This document shows, piece by piece, positions 10,195-21,711 of a DNA stretch of 64,000 bases (positions are counted from its first letter, which is position 1; the number at the start of each line of letters is the position of its first letter). Position numbers and translations under genes: made by a program. Source of the DNA: Austropuccinia psidii (lineage: Eukaryota > Basidiomycota > Pucciniomycetes > Pucciniales > Sphaerophragmiaceae); the NCBI GenBank assembly GCA_023105745.1, contig JALGQZ010000017.1, forward strand, positions 2,638,001 through 2,702,000. The letters run 5' to 3'. Below the pieces are notes generated by a model. That model was not told the origin of the DNA, did no database searches, and saw only the letters and a list, made by a program, of their open reading frames with translations.

Positions 10195-12378
10195 GCAAAC
10201 CAATTACAGCCATAATTGGTTTGAATCCTTAGAGAGTCATCAGACTCACTCTGTAAGGTGTGAATATGAAACTTTGATTAAAAATCAAGTACTTTTCCTG
10301 TCCTCAAAATTTGTATAAGGTAAAAATCAATTAAAAATGGTAAGAATTATTATTTTTAAGAGAAAACACGACAAATTTATTGTTTATAACTTTTTTAGTA
10401 TAAAACAATAATATTATAAAAATTTATTGTTTTACCAACAATAAAAATTTATCCAAAAAATACTCTACAAGAGATATTTTAAGGCTACAAAAGAAATTTA
10501 TTCAAGAGCAATTTCAATTGGAATTAATTGAGCAAAGAACTGCAAGCAATTAATTAAAGAACAAAGTCTTTAAAAAGAATATTAAAGAGAAAACACGCCC
10601 AAAAGTGACCAGAGTGAATTTGGAAACAAAGTGACAAAGTTTACAGTGATGAAAGATGCTTTAATTCACTTTTGGGGTGGTTCAGGGGTAAAAATGATTA
10701 TAAGAGTTACAAACAATGATTATAATGATTTTTTCACGTGGTTAAAAGGATTAAAATGATTAAAAAATGGTGGTTGGAATCTTTGATTGATTGGCTTAAC
10801 AGTGTTTAAACTAATTAATAAAAGGAAAAGATTCTAACATGAAGAGAAAAGTGGGGCAAAGAAGACATTCTTTTATAGCCATCAATTCCCTTACTCAAAA
10901 CGTAAACTTTACTCTTATCAGTCGTGAAAAACAGTCTGACAACAGAAAAGCCAATTATGGCATCATTGAACCCTTGTTTAGACCAAAAAGGGCTGGTTTA
11001 AGCCATTTTTAGCCATTTTAGACCCTTAAATCAGCCATTACTATAGAAATACCAGGCCTAGAGCCTTCAAAACACGTCAAAATGTGTGTCAGAGGCGTAG
11101 AAACCAGTTAAAACTGTTTTTACTATGATTGTTTTATCTTAAGGGTAGTTTTACCCTCTTGGCAACAGCTAAAACTACACCAGTTGGTATCAAAACCTCA
11201 TCATCAATTGAGTCCACAGACCCTGTAACTCAATTCCAGGCCAAAAGTGATGACCTTTTGTGTGACTTTTGACATCCCATGCCTGTCAGCAAGGACTTTG
11301 GAGGTCTAGCTCCCCCTTTGAGCTGGAGTTCCTTTTCCCCCCCAAATTTAATCTTTCCAAATTATTTTTCCTTTAATTCCTCATCATGTATTATACTTAT
11401 AATTTACATATGTAATTCAATTCAATTGTACAGTACAATACAGTAATAATTGACACCTCATATGTAAATCAAAGCTCACTTATGTAATACACGGGCACAT
11501 TTTGACATTTCCTTTGAATTCAATTGAAAATACTTCAATTCCTCATAACTTCTAAACTAAACACAACACCTCAATTTTAACACAAAAATTGATGGTTAAC
11601 ACCACATGTGGTGTGAATTAAATTAAGGTTTTGAGGATTTTCAACTTTTGTATTGAAAATACTAAAAACTTAATTTGAGCTTATTTAGAGTTGAGTTACA
11701 AGAATTTCACTCAGAGGTGACCCCACCTGATTTTTTATGAGGAATCCAATGGTGAAATAATTTTTATGTATTTATTTATTGGATAAAAAGTTATAATAAA
11801 TTTTATTTAATTTTTTTCCAAATTTATTTATTTTTTCACAATTTTGTTAAAATTTCATTTTTACTTAAATTTTTCAAGTATAAAGGTAATTTTATACTTA
11901 AAAAATTTAATGTATTTGTATTTTTAAATTGTAATTAATTTTTTATTTTTAATATAATTTTATATTTATATTTTGATCCTTATTTGAATAATATAAATAA
12001 ATTTATTTTATTTCTATTAATATGTTATTTTTATATTTGTGGTCTTTTGGGTATATGAAATTACCTCTAAGGCTCACACACTCAGATACAAAGAGAGCTG
12101 CATCTGAATGAGGTCCAAGAATGACTATTCCCACTAGAGTACAGCTTTTCTTTAATTGAAATGTGGTAAAATTAGGACAAGTGGACATAATATATATCAT
12201 ATGCAAGCCAATTACAGCCGTTATTGGCTTTCATACTTGAAAAGTCACCAGACTCACTCAGATACAGAAAAATCTGTATCTCAATGAGGTTCAAGAATGA
12301 TTAAACCCACTAAAATACAGCTTGGCTGTATTTTTAATGCCAGACCCAAGAAGGCATAAAGAGGTTTGTATGTTAAAA
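10195..12378. repeat. 176-bp tandem duplication split by a solo LTR
   Basis: Unit 1 is 10195-10251 plus 12084-12202; unit 2 is 12203-12378. Both begin GCAA(A/G)CCAATTACAGCC and run through CACCAGACTCACTC/CATCAGACTCACTC, an AGATACA block, a GAGGT(C/T)CAAGAATGA block and CCCACTA.A.TACAGC. The similarity fades after that. The duplication came first: the solo LTR of family A interrupts unit 1 only. Confidence 0.75.
10252..12078 (-). mobile_element. Solo LTR of family A
   Basis: 1827 bp, TGTGAGCC...CCTTACA on the minus strand, nearly the same as the LTRs of A1 and A2. There is a perfect 5-bp target duplication CACTC at 10247-10251 and 12079-12083, and no internal sequence. This is the product of recombination between the two LTRs of a former full element. 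A TATA-like CTATAAAAG is present on the minus strand near 10870. Confidence 0.95.
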
Positions 12379-14840
12379 AACTTCAATAAGATATAGGAAA
12401 GTTCAGTTTTAAGCACATTAAAATAATACCAGAATTATAAATGGGGGTCATGATTTTGAAAGGCATCCTGTGGCTTAGTTATTTATTCTCTCAATTGGAG
12501 AATTTTCAAAGTGAAATAGGTATAGTTTTTTTTCCATACACATTTATTAAAAACGTTAAACTCGGATCCAAAAAGAGGCCAATAAGTATACGTTATTAAG
12601 GATTCATACCATTATTACCATTTGAACCAACTTCTATTCCACAGAGAAAGAATCTCCCTGGCCTCTGTAGTATGTGACATCCCCTTTCATTCTTGGCCTC
12701 AATTGCTAATGAAATATTTTGAAGTCCAATTGGATACCATCAGGTGGTTTCTTCCAGCTTCTGGAATAGTATTCAAGAGAACCTTGGAATGTCAATCTAA
12801 AGGTAAGAAATGTGGGACATTGTTGAAATCAGAATTATAGTCTAATTTATCTCCATCCCTTTGAAGCATATGCTGAATTCTATTCTTATTAAGTTGAGAT
12901 TTGAAACCAAGTGTAATTTTGAAATGAACCCTTCTATTGCAGAAGGTGATAGAGCTTCTATGCCAAAATCCAACAAGTCTCTTTTTTTCTTTTTTTAAGT
13001 CAGAATTATACTCTACATCTGAAGTGGCTTTGATATTGGCTTATATTGCAGATATATTGCTTTTAAGGCCTAATTGATATGCTATTGTGAAAAAGCAGCT
13101 GTAATATAAATTTAAAAGTAATACTACATTTTGATGTATGGCTAGAAAAAGAATGAGAAGGTTCCTTTTTCATCACTCTAGTGCCTTTGGATTTCTTCGC
13201 TTTTTGAAATTTATCCTTCTCCCAAGCCTGGCCAAGTTTTGAGAGCTTTTTAATTTACTCACCCCTTCCTTTCACCCAAAATTCAATTACTAGGCTGATA
13301 TGATTGGGATTACTGATATTCAAGCCAGGTTGAGTCTGACACCAAATGAAAAAAATGTTTGGAGATAATATTTGCTATGGCTGCATTCCAAGTCAAGTGA
13401 TTGAATTAGTTTACCCATGGGAAGGAAATCTTCTCAAGCCTTACTAGTTGGAATTCCTTTTCAAATTCACATTTTTCAGCTCTTGAGACCTTGGTATTGT
13501 TATTCAAAAGATCACAGCTTTCTTGAAATTCAGAAGGTTTCAATATTTAAAATATAGATGTTATTTCCTGTTTTACCAGAATGTTTTACTCACCAATTAT
13601 ATTATCTCCTAATCAATATTTAATTGTTTTTAAATGGGCTTTGATCTCTTTAACACAGATGTTGACCCAATGAATATGAAATACCTCCTCATCATTGGTA
13701 GTAGTTATTGGGAAGTCATTCACAGAAGCTGACATACCCATCAAGAAGTAGATAAATTCTTTCAGGGGGACTTACTCAGTTTATTCCTGACTCAGAGGAT
13801 TGTTTTTTGTTACCAATATTGTTATTTAGGGAATTATTCTTGGGGAAATTCCCTTATTGATTCTAACCCTCTGTTGGTTCTCTTCTTGTGGAATCTTGAA
13901 TTCTACTCCAACAGCTAAAAAACAGTGAGTCATTTGAAATAGAGTTCAGAAAATATACTCACAACCTGCAGCTATTTTATCTGGTCCCTCCTGACTTATA
14001 TTCTCTACACCCAAATCATCTATACCAAGTCTTTCCAAATCTTGACAAAGGGTTAATTTCCTTCCAGTAGAGTCAGTATGAACTCTTTGGTTCTTCTCTT
14101 CATCTGAGTTTATCAGCGAGTCACCCTCTCTTGGGGAATTTTGTGATGAGGATCCATAATTTTCTGTATGAAATGCAGAGGGAGAACCCCCCATTGAATT
14201 TGAAGAAATTGTAATACTCACTTTAAAAAGTTTAGGAAACTTCAAGAAAATGAGGTATTAATATTCATTCAAGTTTGAGGATTTTAAAAAGAGTTGGAGG
14301 AAAGAGTATAGCTATTAAATCTCTTGTGTATTAGGAAGCTCAATAAAGCTGCAAGGCACCTGTCTAAATATAAATATGGAATCCATAGTGGAGAAGAGAT
14401 AGCTTAGATATATACTAAGAAATGTTTTATCAATCCCCAACCAACCAAATGGAGTTTTGAAAGATCTTTGGGACACTTCAATGTGCAAAAATTACAGTTT
14501 AAAAGTATTTTGAAAGGATTTTCCTGAATTATTTTAACAAAACCTTCACTGAACAGTATACAAGAATATTAACAAAGGAAAAAAATGTTTGTCTCAAAGG
14601 AAATCCTTGGTGAGCTTTCATAAGATACCTAAGGCTCAAAGATTTGTGGTGCTTTAACTATCTATCTGTCAATTTCAATTCTTGGAAGAAAATGGTAAGA
14701 AAGGCTCAAATCATATGAGGTAAGGAGCGAGAGTCCACTCAATCACTTACTGATTAATGTACAGATACCAGACAGATTGTATCCTGATAAATTACAATGG
14801 TTCCAGAAGGATTTTTGAGGCTCTCAGAATGTACCAAAAT
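12379..14840. other. No gene recognised
   Basis: AT-rich sequence with only short, unsupported open frames (for example 13946-14245 minus, 99 codons, Ser-rich). It may hold the decayed downstream part of the Tnp2 gene that lies to its right on the minus strand. I see no terminal inverted repeat that would bound a DNA transposon. Confidence 0.4.
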
Positions 14841-17177
14841 CTATTTGGAATTGGCGATTATGGCATCATCTTTCTGGTCCAATATAATGCAACAATTGAG
14901 GTCTGGAAATGAATTGAAGGGCTGTTGTTCTATTTCATTATTTTCCAGATTCTTGCAAGGTTTGATTATGAGCCAACATATTTCTGGCTCATCTCCAACT
15001 AATGAGACAATATTATCAATATGGGCAAAATATTTGACATTATTAATTCTATACTCTATGATAGTATTGTCAACATGATATTTTACGTTACAATGCCTTT
15101 TTTTCCACAATTATTGACTTTTCTCATTCAAAGAAGTTTTCAAAAACCCTTAAATCTCTTGATATTATTATTATTCACTGTTTAAAAAATATCTCATACA
15201 ATTTAATTTTGTTACAGGCACTGATGTTCTTTGAATGATTGGGACCAATGAGGGGATTGTTCCTACCAGCTATTTTTTCAATAAGATGAAATTTTGAAAT
15301 CCACTTATACTTTAATTGATATATACATCTTTTCATAATTTCTTTGGAGCTTTGAGTTTCAATTTGTTATGTATGGGTGATTATTGTAGGAGGAGGCTTT
15401 TTTACATGGGAATAAATTAATCCAAACTAAACATGTCTAATTACTTTTTTTACCTCCCCAACTGTAGTCTTGATCATTTCATATGCTTGGAAATTTAAGA
15501 GGTTAGGGGGCCCTATTTCCTTGAGAACTTTTGGTAAATTTTGTGTTGGATTTAGATTAGGTTGTGATTTTCTCTTGTACCAGCCAAAATGAAGATTTTT
15601 ACAATAAATCTTTGTAGTCATTTCAATCTTATCCAGTTCCTCCTCATAAATTCTGTTGTTGAGTAACATATTTTTCAATGTAATCAATGAAATTAGGATC
15701 TTGATTCAAAGATCATTATGGAGGAAATCTTCTGGAAAACCTACCCTTTCCCCCTATGAGGTATTTGTGAACCCCATTATGGTACAAATGCCAAATGTAA
15801 ATACAATTTCATCAAAATTTGCTACTCTTCTGTCTTGGGGGTTTAAACGTTTTTCAAAGCAAATTTTATGGTAAGACAAAAAAATCATGAAGGGACTTTT
15901 TTGAGCTATTATATTTTAAAGTACCTTCAATTCATCTTCTTAAGTATTGAATATTCATCACCCATTGGATTCAAATCCGGATTATCATCAGAAGGGCTAT
16001 CAGAAGCAACCAATCAATTGCTATCATGTGTAGAACTTAATATGTTCAATATGGTAGAATTGGATTTGTGGGATCAGAGGGAATACCTGGAGTTTTAAGT
16101 TCTTATAATTTGTGTTTTGTTGGTTTTTGCAGTTTGATAACTTTTTTACTGGAGGCTTCACTGGGGAATTTTTACCTTTGGAAAGTAGAAGGCTGGATGT
16201 GGGCCGTATTAGCTTTTTTAAGGTGTTGCCTCTTGGGCCTACTCATTTTCGCAAAATCATTGTCTTCTTCATTGTTCATTTTTCTTGGATTCCCCAATAA
16301 ATAAACAGAATATTGAGATTGCTTGGAGTCTCCCAACAAACTTTGCTTTTTATTTTGGAGCTCTAGCTCATGACCAGCCAAAATCGCCTCAAGGAGGAAT
16401 ATTCAATAGTTTTTGATCTCCCCTAAAAGAAATAAATGCATTATCTTGATGCCACAAAAGTCCATTGGTCTGCAGTAATCTATCTTATTCAAAATGATTT
16501 GCATGATACAATTTGATCTTAAAAATTCATCTTGTTCCTTTTTGATTTGAATTTGGAGACAGTCATTCTCCTGGGAAATATAGGTGTCATGTGTTCTTGG
16601 TTCAAATTTGGATATATCTATTTCATTCATTGAATCCTTTGTGATGTTTCAAAGGGAGTATAATCTATTTGCTCGATGAGAGGAAAATCCAGCCATTTCA
16701 TGTAGAGCAGTAAGATATGCAATCAAAGGGCATAAATCCACTCTGATAAGTCTTCCCTGTGGAAGGTCATGAGTATTGGAAAGCCAAATACTATTCCATA
16801 GCATTTTGAGCTCAATTGAAAGAGGTTCCAACATTGAATTAATTTTATAAAGAGATGGTTCTTTGGGACAAGAAATTATTTCAAACAAAAAAATGCTCTC
16901 CTCTTTGTGATTTTCACTGGGAGGAAGATTCAAAAAAGTTAGAATGATTTGGAAGCCCCCTTGGTGTAAATGGATTGAACCAATCTACATATAAGACAAA
17001 TACTAAATTCCATGTTCTATATGTAAATTCTTGTTTAGTAAATGGGGAAGATTCATATTTGTGCCAAATTTTTCCATGCCAAATATCAGAGATGACTTTA
17101 GGGTCTGTTTGAAAATTATGGGTATTGTGAAAATTAAATAGCTTTTCAAAGCAATGAAACAAGATTTTGGAGGTCAA
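14841..17177 (-). pseudogene. Tnp2-type (CACTA/EnSpm) transposase, decayed copy 1
   Basis: Fragments in several minus-strand frames follow the order of a Tnp2-family transposase. An IWHG...LVFVLYVDWFNPF segment (16914-17177) comes first. Then NLPPSE...CPKEPSLYKIN...PQGRLIRVDLCPLIAYL...AGFSSHRANRLYS (16649-16933) matches the conserved Tnp2 block around the phrases LPP and GFxSH. An IMHLFLLG segment (16403-16630) corresponds to the usual DxxHxLxxG-like region. Further pieces lie at 16172-16381, 15427-15687 and 14841-15110. Such proteins cut and paste CACTA elements. Many stops and frame changes make it dead. A second, less complete copy is at 41850-43450. The identification rests on recalled family motifs. 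Confidence 0.6.
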
Positions 17178-17554
17178 GGATTTTTACAGGGATTGATATT
17201 TAAAGGTACACATTAGTGTTTGAGTTGAAATCAATTTATTGCAATAAATTTCAAATAAACAAGCACCAAATTATTTTCTTCAAAGAGGTCCTACTTTCAT
17301 AATTAAGGAAGGAAGATTTTTAATAAATTTGGATGTACAATCTTTATTCATGTACCCCAATTCAGAGAGATCATACAAGCTGAAGAATTTTGGATAGAAA
17401 AACCATTTTTCAAATTCCATGGATATGCCCACCTGGAAAAAAATGGTTTCAAGTAAATATCAAACTTCATGAACAATAAATAATCCATGCAAATTTAATA
17501 TCTCTCAAAGGCTAGTTATTCTTTACCTTCCTTATAAAATAAAATTGTTGATAC

Positions 17555-19406
17555 TGTGGTGTTCCATACCTTTTTTCCCAGTTTCAAGCAATTTATTAGA
17601 AGGAAAAGATTGGATAAATAAAGATTTAAAGGACTGATTTAGGAGTTCACAGCTTAGAAAACATTATTACAATCACACAAGCCCAGGAATAAAATCAATA
17701 GCATGAAGAAACAGAAGATTTATCATTCAGTATTGATATAACCAACATATTCTCATGATTAAATGAATAAAAGAGAAAATAATCTTATGGATTCATACAA
17801 AAAAACTTACATATAAGCTTTACATCATCAAAAATATAAGCTTAATACATACATGAAAAAAGGATACATGTACAAAGTGACAGTATAACACTATATCCAT
17901 CCCAAATCAAGGGTTAATATTATATTACTAGGAATAAAAGCATGAGAGATAAAGTTTATGAAACACAAGGATCACCTGACAGTATCAAATACCACTTATT
18001 TCATGGAAAATCCACTACAATCCTTAAATTGAATGACAATACAGACACCCAAATCATTTTATGAAATCCATGTCTATGGGATCTGTACATGAGACTGCCA
18101 CAGGATCTTCCATTTTAGATCAAATGAGTTTCAGTTAGCAGCATTCAAGGAAAATAAACTAAAATGTAAGCTACACAGAAACTAAATTAATCAAGAAGAT
18201 ATCCTCACATGACACAGCATTATCACCTTGAACTGAATAAATATTGAAAAAAAATTATGCAAGGGCTTATTCACATAAAACCAGATTTATCCTTTAACTC
18301 ACCAGCAGTAACTCCTCAAGGCTGTGACAAATGACTGAAGAAGTAGTCATCTGATATTTTTATCAATATACCCAGAAAGAAAAACCATTTTAATCTGCAA
18401 TTTGGTCAACAAAATGGTTAAAATATCTCAATCATATGACACCATTTTCAATTTTACCTACCAGCATTGATTGCTCAAGGCTGTGCAACCTTACTAATGC
18501 AGTGTAACAGATTGGTAATCTGACTTTTTTAAAAAAAACTTAAACCATCAAGATTATCTCAAAGGAAAAATAAAGCTTTACATGGAGCAGCCATGGAAAA
18601 TAAAAGTAGGCTTCCCTCCATCATTTTCTCCTTTTGCCCTATGAATCCAATCAAATATATACCAATAAGGAGAATAGTTATTTCATCCCTTACTAGGAGG
18701 TTAATATAGAAAATATTATCATTTATATTAGATTACATAGTAGGGATTCATGAGGAGCTTTGGCTAACAGTAGGTCTTCCTATATTATAAATTCATATAT
18801 TAGTCAAATACTCATATTCAACAAGCTAAAAATAGTAATAATATACTATTCTCACTAGAATAAAGTACATATTCTTATCATTAAGATCAAATTGAAAAAT
18901 TAAAAATTCAAATTAGTATTTTCATAGCTGTTATTATTAGTTCTTAATTATTAAACCAATTATCACACATAATTACTGTAGTTTCATGTATTAAACTACT
19001 ATAAATTAAAGGAAAATTAATTTTAACAAACCAAACAACTTAAGTAACCACACAGTACTATTATATCTACCATTTATCTACTCAATTATTATTTTATTAT
19101 CTTGAAACCACCTGCAAATCTATCATTTGAAGTTATTTTATTTAAATTAGTATTATTTTATTATTAGGCCAATTATTGATGAGATTTGATAGAGACTGCT
19201 GGAAAGTCTTCTCTAGTTGTAAAGCCACAATATCAAAAATCAATTTGTGAGCTCTGTAGGCAGATTCTTTATTTTATTCAGAGGGGAAGCTAAAAAACCA
19301 TCAGCACCCTTGATTACAGGATTATTTCAGCAACTAAAAATTGTTTACCTGCTATTTCCCCCTCAAGTACTACCTTATCCAATGCCACACTAAAGGGATT
19401 TCCATA
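17555..19406 (+). mobile_element. Element B2 5' LTR
   Basis: 1852 bp, starting TGTGGTGTTCCATACC and ending TTTCCATA just before the TCTGGTGTCCC primer-site region. It aligns with the B1 LTR (4846-6522, opposite strand). The expected CA end has decayed to TA. The five bases before it are GATAC; I cannot find the matching duplication or a B2 3' LTR. Confidence 0.82.
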
Positions 19407-19852
19407 TCTGGTGTCCCAAAAGTGGAAATTCAACTTCAACATTCAATATTCAGTTAATAATCAAGCAAAAGAAGATAATCAAATCAACCTACCTCACAGA
19501 AAGTCTATTACTTACAAAAGAACTAACAATTAACAAATCTATACAATTTAGAATCTGTGTACAAATCTAATTCCAAATCATCAACACCATCACAATCCTC
19601 AACCTAATCATATGATTTTTATTATCCAGTTAAAGAAAGACCACCAGAAAACCATACAACTAAGGATATTTATTTAATAATTGAAACAAGAAGAGAAGAA
19701 AAGAAGGAACTGGAAGAGCTAAGGATATTTTTCTTAAAGCTAAACCAAGAACCAAAAAAGAATCAAAGTAGAGAATAATTGAAAGGATAAGTTCACCAAG
19801 TAGAAATTAATCAACAATCAACATCTGAATTACAACCATGATGTGAAGATAC
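19407..19852 (+). pseudogene. gag: Element B2 leader and Gag N-terminus, cut by A1
   Basis: After the LTR comes a primer-site-like TGGTGTCCC (19409) and a leader matching B1. From about 19500 the reading matches B1 Gag residues upstream of and including the NQQSTS start, with in-frame stops. Element A1 then interrupts the gene after the codons for EDT. The Gag reading resumes at 29942 with VEGKY, matching VEGQY in B1, so the insertion site is exact. Confidence 0.8.
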
Positions 19853-21688
19853 TGTAAGGTGTGGATATGAAACTTTGATTAAAAATCAAGTACTTTTCCT
19901 GTCCTCAAAATTTGTATAAGGTAAAATTCTATTAAAAATAGTATGAAATATTATTTTTAAGAGAAAACACGCCAATTTTATTGTTTATAACTTTATTAGT
20001 ATAAAACAATAATATAAAAATTTATTGTTTTACCAACAATAAAGATTTATCCAAAAAATACTCTACAAGAGATATTTTAAGGCTACAAAAGAAATTTCTT
20101 CAAGAGCAATTTCAATTGGAATTAATTGAGCAAAGAACTGCAAGCAATTAATTAAAGAACAAAGTCTTTAAAAAGAATATTAAAGAGAAAACACGCCCAA
20201 AAGTGACCAGAGTGAATTTGGAAACAAAGTGACAAAGTTAACAGTGATGAAAGATGCTTTAATTCACTTTTGGGGTGGTTCAGGGGTAAAAATGATTATA
20301 AGAGTTACAAACAATGATTATAATGATTTTTTCACGTGGTTAAAAGGATTAAAATGATTTAAAAGTGGTGGTTGGAATCTTTGATTGATTGGTTTAACAG
20401 TTTTAAACTAATTAATAAAAGGAAAAGATTCTAACATGAAGAGAAAAGTGGGGCAAAGAAGACATTCTTTTATAGCCATCAATTCTCTTACTCCAAAAGT
20501 AAAATTTACTCTTGTCAGTCGTGAAAAACAGTCTGACAACAGAAAAGCCAATTATGGCATCATTGAACCCTGGTTTAGACCAAAAAGGGCTGGTTTAAGC
20601 CATTTTTAGCCATTTTTAGCCATTTTAGACCCTTAAATCAGCCATTACTATAGCAATACCAGGCCTAGAGCCTTCAAAACACGTCAGAATGTGTGTCAGA
20701 GGCGTAGAAACCAGTTAAAACTGTTTTTATTATGATGGTTTTATCTTAAGGGTAGTTTTACCCTCTTGGCAACAGCTAAAACTACCCCAGTTGGTATCAA
20801 AACCTCATCATCAATTGAGTCCACAGACCCTGTAACTCAATTCCAGGCCAAAAGTGATGAACTTTTGCGTGAATTTTGACATCCCACGCCTGTCAGCAAG
20901 GATTTTGGGGGTCTAGCTCCCCCTTAGAGCTGGAGTTCCTTTTCCCCCCCAAATTTAATCTTTCCAATTTATTTTTCCTTTAATTCCTCATCATGTATTA
21001 TACTTATAATTTACACATGTAATTCAATTCAATTGTACAGTACAATACAGTAATAATTGACACCTCATATGTAAATCAAAGTTCACTTATGTAATACACG
21101 CGCACATTTTGACATTTCAATTGAATTCAATTGAAAATACTTTAATTCCTCATAACTTCTAAACTAAACACAACACCTCAATTTTAACACAAAAATTGAT
21201 GGTTAACACCACATGTGGTGTGAATTAAATTAAGGTTTTGAGGATTTTCAACTTTTGTATTGAAAATACTAAAAACTTAATTTAAGCTTATTTAGAGTTG
21301 AGTTACAAAAATTTCACTCAGAGGTGACCCCACCTGATTTTTTATGAGGAATCCAATGGTGAAATAAAATTTATATGTTTATTTATTGGATAAAAAGTTA
21401 TAATAAATTTTATTTAACTTTTTTCCAAATTTATTTATTTTTTCACAATTTTGTTAAAATTTCATTTTTACTTAAATTTTTCAAGTATAAATGTAATTTT
21501 ATATTTACAAAATTTAAAGTAATTTTATTTTTAAATTATAATTAATTTTTTATTTTTAATATAATTTTATATTTATATTTTTTATTTTTATTTTTAATAA
21601 TATAAATAAATTTATTTTATTTATATTAATATGTTATTTTTTATATTTGTGGTCTTTTGGGTATATGAAATTACCTCTAAGGCTCACA
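19853..21688 (-). mobile_element. Element A1 3' LTR
   Basis: 1836 bp, the same length as the 5' LTR at 28106-29941. By eye I find only two substitutions between them (near 20286/28539 and 20869/29122), which points to a very recent insertion. The outer flank is the target duplication GATAC (19848-19852), matched at 29942-29946. Internally it abuts the polypurine tract. Confidence 0.96.
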
Positions 21689-21700
21689 TTCCCTCCCCCT
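21689..21700 (-). promoter_or_regulatory. Polypurine tract of A1
   Basis: On the minus strand AGGGGGAGGGAA lies directly before the 3' LTR. It is the expected plus-strand primer for reverse transcription. A2 has the same tract at 45923-45934. Confidence 0.85.
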
Positions 21701-21711
21701 AAAAAAGAATA

